From the IMG/VR virus record IMGVR_UViG_3300050821_004671, positions 1 through 21,104 of that record: a DNA stretch of 21,104 bases; one strand, 5' to 3'. This DNA is from a virus. Positions 1-7,252 of the stretch are shown piece by piece (the first letter of the stretch is position 1; every line of letters starts with the position of its first letter). The notes under the pieces are model-generated. The model did not search any database. It was not told the DNA's origin and worked only from the letters and a program-made list of their open reading frames with translations. The position numbers were made by a program, and so were the translations under genes.

Positions 1-635
1 TGAACGATGCCGGAAACGTGTACTGCGATGGGGTCGCGACCGCACTGCTCGGCAACGTGGGCAACACCACCCAGGTGATCGGGCTGCCCGCAGCCGTCGA
101 TGACGGCACGAACTCGGTGATTTACGGCAATCAATCGCGAACTACCAACCCATGGCTCAAAGCCAAGCGGTATGCTGCCGGCGGCACGAATCCCACCCGC
201 GCGTTGGTAGCGCAATACATCACCGGCACCTTCAAGTACGGCGGCGAGCTGCCCACCTTCGGGATCATGGGCCCGGCGACCTGGCAAACCCTGCAGAACG
301 ACTTTCTGCCCAACGAATCCTATGTCGTCACGCCCGAGAAGGGGTTCGATGATGAGCCTTGGGGGGCGCGCTCGGCGTTTCGCGCCTGTATGGTCTCAGG
401 CGTACCGATCTATATGGATCCGTACGTGCCGGAGGGGACGCTGTACCTGCTCAACACCGGGTACCTCGCCTTCTACATTCACGAGCGCGCGGCGTTTGCC
501 TTCACGGGCTTTGAGTCGACGCTGTCGAACAACCAGATCGGATTTATCGGAGCGGTGCTCTCGCTGCTCGAGTTGGTACTGGCCAAGCCGAAAGTGTGCA
601 CGGTGGTGACCGGGTTCACGTTCGTGCCCATCTAG
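1..635 (+). CDS. Probable major capsid protein, C-terminal part (5' end outside window)
   Basis: The frame is open from the first complete codon at position 3 (N-D-A-G-N), so the gene begins upstream. The GTG at 18 is an internal valine codon, not a start. 210 residues are visible. The tail of the protein reads as an extended beta region (YLAFYIHERAAFAFTGFEST, then NNQIGFIGAVLSLLELVLAK) and ends in a short hydrophobic strand, TGFTFVPI. Pieces of this kind occur at the C terminus of capsid proteins of short-tailed phages, and the position just ahead of the adaptor and nozzle genes is where the major capsid gene normally sits. The family call is inference from context and general appearance, because the N-terminal part that would show the HK97 fold is missing. 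Another virion shell protein is possible. The AGGAG at 634-638, which serves the next gene, overlaps this stop codon. Confidence 0.6.
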   Translation, partial: NDAGNVYCDGVATALLGNVGNTTQVIGLPAAVDDGTNSVIYGNQSRTTNPWLKAKRYAAGGTNPTRALVAQYITGTFKYGGELPTFGIMGPATWQTLQNDFLPNESYVVTPEKGFDDEPWGARSAFRACMVSGVPIYMDPYVPEGTLYLLNTGYLAFYIHERAAFAFTGFESTLSNNQIGFIGAVLSLLELVLAKPKVCTVVTGFTFVPI

Positions 636-644
636 GAGTAGACG

Positions 645-1985
645 ATGTCTTTCAACAAGATCAGTGGCCAGGCCAGCAACCCCCCGAACTTGGTCTTTGG
701 CTTAGGCGCCGGCGAGTACCAGTACCTGCCCGCGGGTCAAGGCATTGTCGGGCAGTTCGGCAGCGTGCTCTCCCCGCAACTGGCGACCAACAACCCCGTC
801 TCCGGGCAGTACTGCCTGGAATTGGGCTGGTACACGAACCTGCAGCAGTACGACCAGGGCATGAACTACTGGCAGAACGTCCAGGTCAACCCACAGTCGC
901 AGGTGACGATTTCCTCGGACGGTACCAATTACCGGCTGGTCAATTCAACCGGCTGCCCGGTGGGCGCGGTCATCACCAACGCGGGCGCCTCCTATACCAA
1001 CGGCTTTTACGGCTATGCGCAAGGCCCCGGCGATGCGGGGATCAACCCGTTGGGCTCGGCGATCACCATTCAAAATGGCATTGTCACGATTGGGCAGACG
1101 TACCTGACCATCACGCCGTCCGCTGGCGGATCGCTCTGGAATGCGATCATCGGGGGTGCGGTCAACACCACGATGTCGTTCTCCGGCACGGTGTTCAACG
1201 GCAATCTGGGCAACATCAACGGCTTCGGGCAGACGAGCGCGGCGGGCGGCATCACCGCCTCCGCGGGTTCGCTCTACACCAAGCCGCCGATCATTGTCTT
1301 CTCGCCGCCGTCGAACCAGGGCCAACAGCCCTATATCCTGCCGACCGCGATCTGCGCGATCTCGGGCGGCGCGATCTCCTCGATCACCGTTCTTGACCAA
1401 GGCGCCGGGTTGCTTTCCCTCCCCGGCATCACGGTCGTCCCACAGCCGGGGGATACCACGGGCGGCGGGGCGGTGTTGGGCTGGCTCTTTGGCAACACCG
1501 GCACCGCGGGCTTGGGCGCCGGCGTCGGCGCGGGTTCGATCTTGGTGATGTGGCCCGCCTACTACGGCACGCCGTTGACCGCGGTCCCGACCTTCACCTT
1601 CTCGCCCGCCTCGACCACGGCGGCGACCGCGATCATGAATTTCTCGATCACGAGCATCACCAACACCACCCCGGGAGTGACCTACACGGGTGCCTATGCG
1701 GTGTGGCAGGGCGGCATTGTCGCGGCGACGCCGGCGACCAATGTGTCGCAGCGCTATGCGCAGTGCATCAGTAATCCCATCTTCCCAGTGCTTTCGGTGG
1801 CCGCAACCACCGGCGTGACGACGCTTGCGGGCGCTGCGGGCTACGCCTTCTCGGGCGTCAACATCCAGGCGGTGCCGACGATTGCCCTAGGGACCCAGCT
1901 CGCTGCGGGCACCGTGGGGACGGTAGCGGTGCAGACGCCTGTCGTCGGCGGGGTGAATGATGTCAATAAGTTGCTCTCGTTCTGA
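645..1985 (+). CDS. Beta-rich, Gly/Thr-rich structural protein, possible capsid decoration protein
   Basis: 446 residues starting at ATG 645, with AGGAG at 634-638 six bases upstream. Almost no charged residues are present; the composition is Gly, Ala, Thr, Ser, Asn, Ile and Val, as in stacked beta domains. After an N-terminal region rich in Tyr, Gln and Trp (to about residue 100), Gly-rich units recur. One begins near residue 106 (PVGAVITNAGASYTNG). A second runs from about 206 to 265 (SLYTKPPIIVFSPP, then GGAISSITVLDQGAGLLSLP). A weaker one lies near 300-350. The pattern 'aromatic-T-x-P-P-x-I/V ... GGAI/V-x-SI ... G-x-G ... P-x-I' is the same as in the insert of the adaptor gene downstream. 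Its place directly after the capsid gene suggests an abundant shell-surface protein. No enzyme motif is visible. The role is inferred from position and composition; the sequence family is not recognised with certainty. Confidence 0.6.
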   Translation: MSFNKISGQASNPPNLVFGLGAGEYQYLPAGQGIVGQFGSVLSPQLATNNPVSGQYCLELGWYTNLQQYDQGMNYWQNVQVNPQSQVTISSDGTNYRLVNSTGCPVGAVITNAGASYTNGFYGYAQGPGDAGINPLGSAITIQNGIVTIGQTYLTITPSAGGSLWNAIIGGAVNTTMSFSGTVFNGNLGNINGFGQTSAAGGITASAGSLYTKPPIIVFSPPSNQGQQPYILPTAICAISGGAISSITVLDQGAGLLSLPGITVVPQPGDTTGGGAVLGWLFGNTGTAGLGAGVGAGSILVMWPAYYGTPLTAVPTFTFSPASTTAATAIMNFSITSITNTTPGVTYTGAYAVWQGGIVAATPATNVSQRYAQCISNPIFPVLSVAATTGVTTLAGAAGYAFSGVNIQAVPTIALGTQLAAGTVGTVAVQTPVVGGVNDVNKLLSF

Positions 1986-1987
1986 GG

Positions 1988-2015
1988 AGCGCCGACACTC
2001 GCGCTGCCGTTTTCT
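1988..2015 (+). terminator. Weak hairpin followed by T-rich tract, possible attenuating terminator
   Basis: In the 54-base gap after the 446-residue protein, AGCGC (1988-1992) can pair with GCGCT (2001-2005) across an 8-base loop, followed after four bases by TTTTCT (2010-2015). The stem is only 5 bp and the T tract is short and interrupted, so it is a weak candidate. Partial termination here would let the capsid genes be transcribed at a higher level than the downstream tail genes, as in many phages. It may also be chance in GC-rich DNA. Confidence 0.25.
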
Positions 2016-2039
2016 ACCACCACCCGGAGTTGACCATCC

Positions 2040-2369
2040 ATGGGTAATCAGATCTTCGTTACCAATACGAACGAGTTCGACCACGTCGACCGCTACGACG
2101 GCGAGGAGTACATCTTCCCGCAAGGCGAGCGGGTGATGATCCCGTGGGAGGCAGCGGTACACCTGTTTGGCCATAACCTCAAGGACAAGACCGAAACGCT
2201 GGTGAGGCTCGGCTGGGCGATGCGTTACGACGAGGGCAAAAAGCAGTTCGTGGAAGATGCGGACGGGGTGCGCAAGCTCGGGCGCTTCGTGTTCGAGGAA
2301 GCCGTGATGGTCTCCAAATCCTCGCTCGAGCGCAAACTCGCGGAAACGGCGGCGGCCCAGCACCAGTGA
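2040..2369 (+). CDS. Small conserved-type head/neck-region protein, function unknown
   Basis: 109 residues from ATG 2040, preceded by GGAG at 2026-2029. The protein is acidic and soluble, with no membrane segment. A central stretch contains FPQGERVMIPWEAAVHLFG and then LVRLGWAMRY; the combination 'F-x-x-G-x-x-V-x-I-P-x-x-A-A-x-H-x-F-G ... L-x-R-L-G-W' recurs in small proteins encoded between capsid and neck genes of short-tailed phages. The C-terminal 40 residues (RKLGRFVFEEAVMV onward) look helical. Its fixed position between the capsid proteins and the adaptor suggests a head-completion or capsid-associated role, but nothing in the sequence proves this. It is the first gene after the only gap in the cluster, so it may head a separate translational unit. 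Confidence 0.7.
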   Translation: MGNQIFVTNTNEFDHVDRYDGEEYIFPQGERVMIPWEAAVHLFGHNLKDKTETLVRLGWAMRYDEGKKQFVEDADGVRKLGRFVFEEAVMVSKSSLERKLAETAAAQHQ

Positions 2370-2372
2370 TCC

Positions 2373-3242
2373 GTGACCTTTCTCGCCCCTGTAGCAACGC
2401 CCGGCACGTATGAGTTTCAGGTCGCAGACCTTCTGCACGACCCGCTCCTCAACAAGTGGACCGAGGCGCAGATCGACGGCTACATCAACGAGGCGCGCCG
2501 CCAGCTCGTCATGGACACGGGGTGCCTTAGGTCCCTGCAGCAGTCCTTCATCACGGGCGGCACCGAGCAGTACATCTTCGGCGCAGTTTCGGGCGCCGCA
2601 ATCATTACCGGTGGGAGCGGCTATACCGCGCCCACGGTCGCTTTCAGTGGTGGTGGGGGAAGTGGAGCGGCGGCGACCCTGACGCAGAGCGGCGGTGCGG
2701 TCAACTCCATCGTCTTTACGAACACCGGCTCCGGCTACTCTTCCGCCCCCATCGCCACTGTCTCGGATCCTACCGGCATCGGCGCGTCGATCCAGGTCGG
2801 CGTCATCAACATCAACACCTACGATGTGTTGGGCGTGCAGCCCTTGTGGGGCACGCAACGTTACTCCTTGGACTGGTTCCCTTTTTCGCTCTTCTCGGCG
2901 CGCTACCGGCCCTACACGGCGGCGGCGTTCCAGCGCCAGCCAGCCGCGTGGGCGGTATACGGGGAGCAGAGCCTGTTCATCGGCCCGACGCCGGACCAAA
3001 CCTACGCGCTTGAGTGGGATACGGTGGTACTCCCGACCCCCTTTGCGGTGGGGGATACCACTACTCAGGACCCAATTCCGATCCGCAATCAGGATCCGAT
3101 CAAGTTCTATGCGGCGCATCTCGCGAAATTCAACGCGCAGAACTACGGCGAGGCAGAGACCTTTCAGAACAAGTACCGCCAGCGCCTGCTCGAGGTGTGT
3201 GCGAGCTACACGCGCCGGATAGGCTCGATCTATGCCACCTAG
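2373..3242 (+). CDS. Head-to-tail adaptor protein (P22 gp4 / T7 gp11-like role) with inserted beta module
   Basis: 289 residues from GTG 2373, three bases after the previous stop. The N terminus has the layout expected of podoviral adaptors: a helical start ([20 protein letters not shown], then [20 protein letters not shown]). The C terminus has a long helix ([20 protein letters not shown] followed by [13 protein letters not shown]), also expected. The protein should form the ring that joins the portal to the nozzle. Residues about 71-143 do not fit that layout. They form a Gly/Ser/Thr-rich stretch ([19 protein letters not shown], then [11 protein letters not shown]) inserted between YIFG and the strand [14 protein letters not shown] that would normally follow closely. 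Family assignment rests on the flanking helices and on position before a nozzle-like gene. The gene overlaps the next one by 11 bases. Confidence 0.75.
   Translation: MTFLAPVATPGTYEFQVADLLHDPLLNKWTEAQIDGYINEARRQLVMDTGCLRSLQQSFITGGTEQYIFGAVSGAAIITGGSGYTAPTVAFSGGGGSGAAATLTQSGGAVNSIVFTNTGSGYSSAPIATVSDPTGIGASIQVGVININTYDVLGVQPLWGTQRYSLDWFPFSLFSARYRPYTAAAFQRQPAAWAVYGEQSLFIGPTPDQTYALEWDTVVLPTPFAVGDTTTQDPIPIRNQDPIKFYAAHLAKFNAQNYGEAETFQNKYRQRLLEVCASYTRRIGSIYAT
2583..2801 (+). other. Gly-rich beta module inserted in the adaptor gene
   Basis: Residues about 71-143 of the adaptor. Two half-units read [15 protein letters not shown] and [18 protein letters not shown], joined by a strand pair around GGAVNSIVF. 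This matches the recurrent 'G-S-G-Y-T/S-x-P-x-V' module in the 446-residue protein upstream. Boundaries are judged by eye from where adaptor-like sequence stops and resumes. Confidence 0.6.
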
Positions 3243-5238
3243 GGGGGCCGGTACCGGCGGGCAGAACCCAGAGTTCGTGCTGCAACAGTTCAAGGGCATG
3301 AACAACGTCGATGCGCGCGAACTCATTGAGGACGATGAGTTCTACTGGTGCGAGAACGCAATCCCGATCGGCTCGGGCACACTCTACCCGGTGCCGAGCG
3401 GTTTTTTGATGGGCGGTTCGATTGCTGAAGTGGGGCCGCCGAAGTACACCATGATGTACACCGATGGCACCGCCAACTACGTCTTTGCGGTGTTCTCTTC
3501 GGGAAACGGGTATATCTGCAAAATCTCAGGCTCCGGCGGCACTTTTACCTCGACCTTGATCCTTGCCGGATTGGTCGCCCCGTCTGCGATTCCCTTCAAC
3601 AGCGGCGTGCTCATCATCGATCAGACCGGGTATTGGGATTATAGCGTCACCACCTTGAACACGCTCACCCCGCAGAATGGCACGCTGGCCTTTGCGACCC
3701 TCACGGGCACCTCCTCCTTGGTGCCGATTGGCGCCTCCTTGCGTCAGAACTTCGCACCCGCCACGGGCTCGGGCGGCACCTATCGCAACAACTACCAAGT
3801 GGTGAGCCTTGTCTTGAATGCCGCCGGCACCGGTTATGCGGTCGGCGACCAGATCAACTTGGCCGACAACAGTCCCACCACCGCCGCGCAGGTGATCGTA
3901 GCGACGATCGGAGCGGGCGGCGCGGTCGCGACCTTCACGATTGCCACCGGCGGCTCATGGCCGGGCCCTACCAGCATCACGCCGATTGCGGTAGGACCTT
4001 CGGGGACCGTGACGACCACCAGCGGCGGCGGCACGGGGGCGACTTTTACCGGCAATATGCAGGCGTTTTCGACGACGATCGTGACATTAGGCCACGGCTA
4101 TCCACTCTCCACGTCGGGCGTCGACCAGATCTTCCGTGGCGGGGTGTGGGTGCCCATCACGTTCGACACGGTCACCTCGAGCGGGGTCATCAGTGGCTCA
4201 TCGATTGCCAGTTACGCTGGGCGGGTGTGGATTGCGTTCGGCAAAGTGGTGTTCTTCACCGATATCAACAGTTACAACGGATTCGGCGGGGTGGGTGGCT
4301 CCTTCACCATCAACGATGCGTATCTGATCGGCGCTATCACGGCGCTGTTCTCGGCGAACAATTACCTCTACATCTTCGGTCAAACATCGATCGATGCGCT
4401 CTCAAATGTCACGGTCACCTTGGGTGTTACCGCGTTTTCGCGCATCAATTTGACCGCCTCGGTGGGCACGATCTTCGCGACCTCCATTTTCTCCTATCTG
4501 CGCGCGGTGGTGTTCTATAACCAGGCGGGGATCTGGTCGCTCTCGGGAGCGACACCCGAGAAGATCTCGCAGAAGATTGCGGGCATTATCCAGGGCGCGA
4601 GCATGTTGGGCGGTGCACAGGTCTACGGCGCTCCGGTCATGTTCCGCGGGGAGCTGTGCGCGGCACTGCAGTTGACCTTTATCGATACGATCACGGGCTT
4701 GGGTGCGCGTCCGGTCATTGTGATGTACTTTCGCGGGCGCTGGTGGGTGCACACGATCCCGTTTGTGGCGCCATACTCGTACAGCACGGCGATGGCCTCC
4801 ATTCCGGGGACGATTGGCTCGACCGAATACGGGCTCACCAACCTGTACGTGTGGCGGGGCGGGGCCACTGCGGCGACGCTCTACCTCGCCCTACAGCCGG
4901 CGCCCTTAACGCCGCTCGCGACCTGGATCTTGAAGACCAAACTGTGGGATGGCGGCGCGCCCTTGAAGGAGAAGCAATCCTTGAACGCGGCGATCGCCGG
5001 AGTGTTCTCCGGGACCCTGGGGTCCGGTGTGACGTGCACCATTGATACCGAGCGAGTCTCCTCGGCGCCTTTGAACCTGATCCCCAATGGCGAGCCCACG
5101 GGGTATAACTTGGATGTGATCGCGGCGAATGAGGGCGGCAGCCAGTTTTTGGGGATGACCATCACGGGCGGGGTCGAGATGACGCAGATCGATCTGATTG
5201 CGCTCAAGGGTAAGGCGGACCGGGACATGCTGTCGTGA
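3232..5238 (+). CDS. Tail nozzle-like protein (T7 gp12 / P22 gp10-type role)
   Basis: 668 residues from ATG 3232, with GATAGG at 3218-3223 upstream; the start lies inside the end of the adaptor gene. An early signature, [20 protein letters not shown] followed by [18 protein letters not shown], is typical of large beta-propeller-like proteins encoded directly after podoviral adaptors ('F-K/R-G-x-N ... W-x-x-N-x-x-P-x-G-x-G-x-L-x-x-V-P'). The middle (about residues 290-480) alternates strands with Y, F and G motifs such as [18 protein letters not shown] and [13 protein letters not shown], consistent with propeller blades. The product would form the narrow tail tube onto which tailspikes dock. 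Residues about 190-275 are a Gly/Ala/Thr-rich insert. ATG 3298 is an alternative start, but it would remove the conserved QQFKG segment. The stop overlaps the next GTG (GTGA, 5235-5238). Confidence 0.7.
   Translation: MPPRGAGTGGQNPEFVLQQFKGMNNVDARELIEDDEFYWCENAIPIGSGTLYPVPSGFLMGGSIAEVGPPKYTMMYTDGTANYVFAVFSSGNGYICKISGSGGTFTSTLILAGLVAPSAIPFNSGVLIIDQTGYWDYSVTTLNTLTPQNGTLAFATLTGTSSLVPIGASLRQNFAPATGSGGTYRNNYQVVSLVLNAAGTGYAVGDQINLADNSPTTAAQVIVATIGAGGAVATFTIATGGSWPGPTSITPIAVGPSGTVTTTSGGGTGATFTGNMQAFSTTIVTLGHGYPLSTSGVDQIFRGGVWVPITFDTVTSSGVISGSSIASYAGRVWIAFGKVVFFTDINSYNGFGGVGGSFTINDAYLIGAITALFSANNYLYIFGQTSIDALSNVTVTLGVTAFSRINLTASVGTIFATSIFSYLRAVVFYNQAGIWSLSGATPEKISQKIAGIIQGASMLGGAQVYGAPVMFRGELCAALQLTFIDTITGLGARPVIVMYFRGRWWVHTIPFVAPYSYSTAMASIPGTIGSTEYGLTNLYVWRGGATAATLYLALQPAPLTPLATWILKTKLWDGGAPLKEKQSLNAAIAGVFSGTLGSGVTCTIDTERVSSAPLNLIPNGEPTGYNLDVIAANEGGSQFLGMTITGGVEMTQIDLIALKGKADRDMLS
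3799..4056 (+). other. Gly/Ala/Thr-rich beta module inserted in the nozzle gene
   Basis: Residues about 190-275 of the nozzle. The segment begins with a [10 protein letters not shown] motif ([16 protein letters not shown]), continues with a [20 protein letters not shown] strand pair and ends with [13 protein letters not shown]. The layout 'G-T-G-Y-x-V-G-D ... GAGGAV ... G-T-G-A-T-F' is a self-contained beta unit, and the propeller-like sequence resumes at [14 protein letters not shown]. Boundaries are approximate. Confidence 0.5.
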
Positions 5239-5639
5239 ACATCGACGCCGCGGCGAGTACTCAATTTGGTGATGCCGATGGCCTGCGGCAATTCAACTTG
5301 GTGCACCGCTTTGTGCACGAGCAGACGGGCGCCGCGCTTACCAAGAAGTTCGCCGTCCCGGTCAATGTGTACGGCGTCGACGATCCGACCGCCTTGGGGG
5401 CGTGGATCGCCGCCATGCGTTCAGGGCAGAAGGGTCAGCCCGTCCCGCTGGCGCTCCAAGATTGGCTCTTTCTGCACTCGCAGATTCACGTCAACACCTA
5501 CGTGCTCCTCGGGCAGAGCATCACGGGCGCGCCGGACTTGAGCCAAGTGGACTTTGGTGATGAGCAAGCATTCAATGACTGGATGTACGCCCACCAGCAG
5601 ATGCATGATTACGAGCAACAGCAACTGGGGCTCACCTGA
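5235..5639 (+). CDS. Small tail-region protein with three W/F-x3-H-x3-H repeats, function unknown
   Basis: 134 residues from GTG 5235, coupled to the nozzle stop by a GTGA overlap. Three copies of a ten-residue motif stand out: QFNLVHRFVH (19-28), DWLFLHSQIH (76-85) and DWMYAHQQMH (115-124), each with an aromatic residue at position 2 and His at positions 6 and 10. The second and third copies are both followed by L-G eight or nine residues later, so they look like a true internal duplication. An HxxxH pair on a helix places two imidazoles on one face and could bind a metal or stack at an interface. No signal peptide or membrane segment is present. The position between nozzle and ejection genes suggests a virion component, but the function is unknown. 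Confidence 0.75.
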   Translation: MNIDAAASTQFGDADGLRQFNLVHRFVHEQTGAALTKKFAVPVNVYGVDDPTALGAWIAAMRSGQKGQPVPLALQDWLFLHSQIHVNTYVLLGQSITGAPDLSQVDFGDEQAFNDWMYAHQQMHDYEQQQLGLT

Positions 5640-7252
5640 TGGCCAGTCCTAATATCACGCAGCAGACCCAGCAGGTCGTCAATGACCTGAACACCAATAA
5701 TTTCACCGGGGCGTGGGATACCGCGTTGGGGACCGCGCCACAATTCGGCACCAACATGAGCGCGCAGACGACCGACCCCTTGCTCAAAGACCTGGAGAGT
5801 TCCAGCGGCCTGAAGCAATTGGACCCCAGCAAGCAGTGGACGCCGGCCGAGACCGCGCAGTTCTATCAGGCATTCAATCAAACCCCGGCCTTTCACGGGC
5901 AGGGCGGCGCGGATATGTTGGGACAAAACCCGTACGGCGTGTGGGGCTCGGCGGCGGGTATTCCTGGCGACATTCAAGCGAATATCTCTCAAGAAGGCGC
6001 GACACCTGATGTGGGGCGGTTCGCCGGAGCTCGTCCGGACCAAAGTTTTTGGGGCAAATACGGTACAGATATTGAACTTGCTGCGCTGGCGGCGGGCGCG
6101 GTTGCCACCGGGGGTGCGGCCTTGGGCGCGTTCGGTGCGGCCGATGCTGGGGCTGCAGCGGGAGCCGCCGGCGCTGGTGCGGGAACGATCGGCAGTGGAG
6201 TCGCGGGGGATATTGCCTTGACGGATGCGACGGCCGGCATCGGCGATTTGGCGGCGACGAGTGCCGGAACAGCGGCCAGCGAGGCGGGCTTGGGCGCCGC
6301 CGGGGGGCTCGCAGCGACGGGGGCTACGGGCCTGACCACGCTGCCGGAGGTCACTTCGCTCGGGACTGCGATCCCCGCGGCGACTGCGGGTGGCTCGTCG
6401 CTTGGGGACTTGGCTGGCGGCGTGGGCTCAGGGTTGGGCCTCGCGGGCCTTGCGCAAGGGGCGGCTGGCGCGCCACCGACCGCCGGCGGGTCTCCCGCGG
6501 ACTTCAGCGGCGCGTTTGCGAGCAATACCGGGGGTTTCCTCCCCGCGACCAGTGAAACTTCGGTCTCTGGCCTCTCCCCCGATATCATGCAGTCCCTAGG
6601 GATCAGCCCGCCAGATGCCTCGATGACCGATGTGGCGGGCCTCGATGACGCGAATCCCGGGTTTGGACCGATGAATGTTGCCGACCCGACGATGACCCAG
6701 GGACTGCAGGGGTGGGCTTCCAACCCTAGAAACATGGCATCGTTGGGCCTCCTAGGGATTTCCGGCATCGAGGGGATGACGAAGCCGAAACTCCCCGGCG
6801 CGGCGTCGACCGCCAACGCCAACGCGAACGCCCTGAGCGCCAGCGCCCTACCCGTGATCCAGTCGGGGGGCACCGCGACCCCGCAGTGGCAGAGCCAAAA
6901 AGCCACGATCGATGCGAGCATCGACAATCAGATCAAGCAGCAGTCCGAGGCGCTGCAGCAGGCGGCGGCCAATTCCGGCATGGGGAACCAGAACTCAGGC
7001 GTGGTGCAGCAACAGATCGCGCAAATGACGCAGCAAGCGAACCTGCAGCGCCAGCAGCTCTACCAACAGGCGCAGCAGCAGAATGTGTCGAATGCGGTGA
7101 GCGAACTGACCGGCGCTGATCAGGTGCTCGGGCAGATTGCGGCCATGCAGTTGGCACAGCAGGATCAGGCGCGCGCGGCGGCCGGGCAGACGGCGGAACT
7201 TGCGCTACTCCTCGCGAGCGGCACGAAATTACCGGGGCAGCCCGGGCCATGA
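5639..7252 (+). CDS. Putative internal virion / DNA ejection protein 1
   Basis: 537 residues from ATG 5639, overlapping the previous stop by one base (TGATG). Three regions are visible. Residues 1-140 are polar and mixed. From about 146 a long Ala/Gly-dominated stretch begins (IELAALAAGAVATGGAALGA onward), hydrophobic enough to insert in or cross a membrane as glycine-zipper helices. The C-terminal 150 residues are rich in Gln and Ala and probably helical (IDNQIKQQSEALQQAAANSG; ANLQRQQLYQQAQQQN). This composition is usual for podoviral proteins that are packaged in the head and ejected to form a channel through the cell envelope. It is the first of three such large proteins in a row, again a podoviral habit. 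No catalytic domain is visible. The stop is shared with the next gene (ATGA, 7249-7252). Confidence 0.65.
   Translation: MASPNITQQTQQVVNDLNTNNFTGAWDTALGTAPQFGTNMSAQTTDPLLKDLESSSGLKQLDPSKQWTPAETAQFYQAFNQTPAFHGQGGADMLGQNPYGVWGSAAGIPGDIQANISQEGATPDVGRFAGARPDQSFWGKYGTDIELAALAAGAVATGGAALGAFGAADAGAAAGAAGAGAGTIGSGVAGDIALTDATAGIGDLAATSAGTAASEAGLGAAGGLAATGATGLTTLPEVTSLGTAIPAATAGGSSLGDLAGGVGSGLGLAGLAQGAAGAPPTAGGSPADFSGAFASNTGGFLPATSETSVSGLSPDIMQSLGISPPDASMTDVAGLDDANPGFGPMNVADPTMTQGLQGWASNPRNMASLGLLGISGIEGMTKPKLPGAASTANANANALSASALPVIQSGGTATPQWQSQKATIDASIDNQIKQQSEALQQAAANSGMGNQNSGVVQQQIAQMTQQANLQRQQLYQQAQQQNVSNAVSELTGADQVLGQIAAMQLAQQDQARAAAGQTAELALLLASGTKLPGQPGP

Noticed and set aside
596-1396. Alternative + strand frame of 266 codons within the 446-residue protein gene
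   Set aside because: Its product is rich in Arg, His and Gln with no structure, while the main frame starts after a good AGGAG and carries repeat modules.
1887-3326. Long open frame on the - strand (479 codons)
   Set aside because: It lies opposite the adaptor and small head-protein genes, whose products have recognisable family patterns. Its product is Arg-rich without a recognisable motif, as expected from antisense reading of GC-rich genes.
5989-6927. Long open frame on the - strand (312 codons)
   Set aside because: It is the antisense of the Ala/Gly-rich part of the first ejection protein, which reads as Ala/Pro-rich low complexity. All clear genes are on the + strand and coupled.
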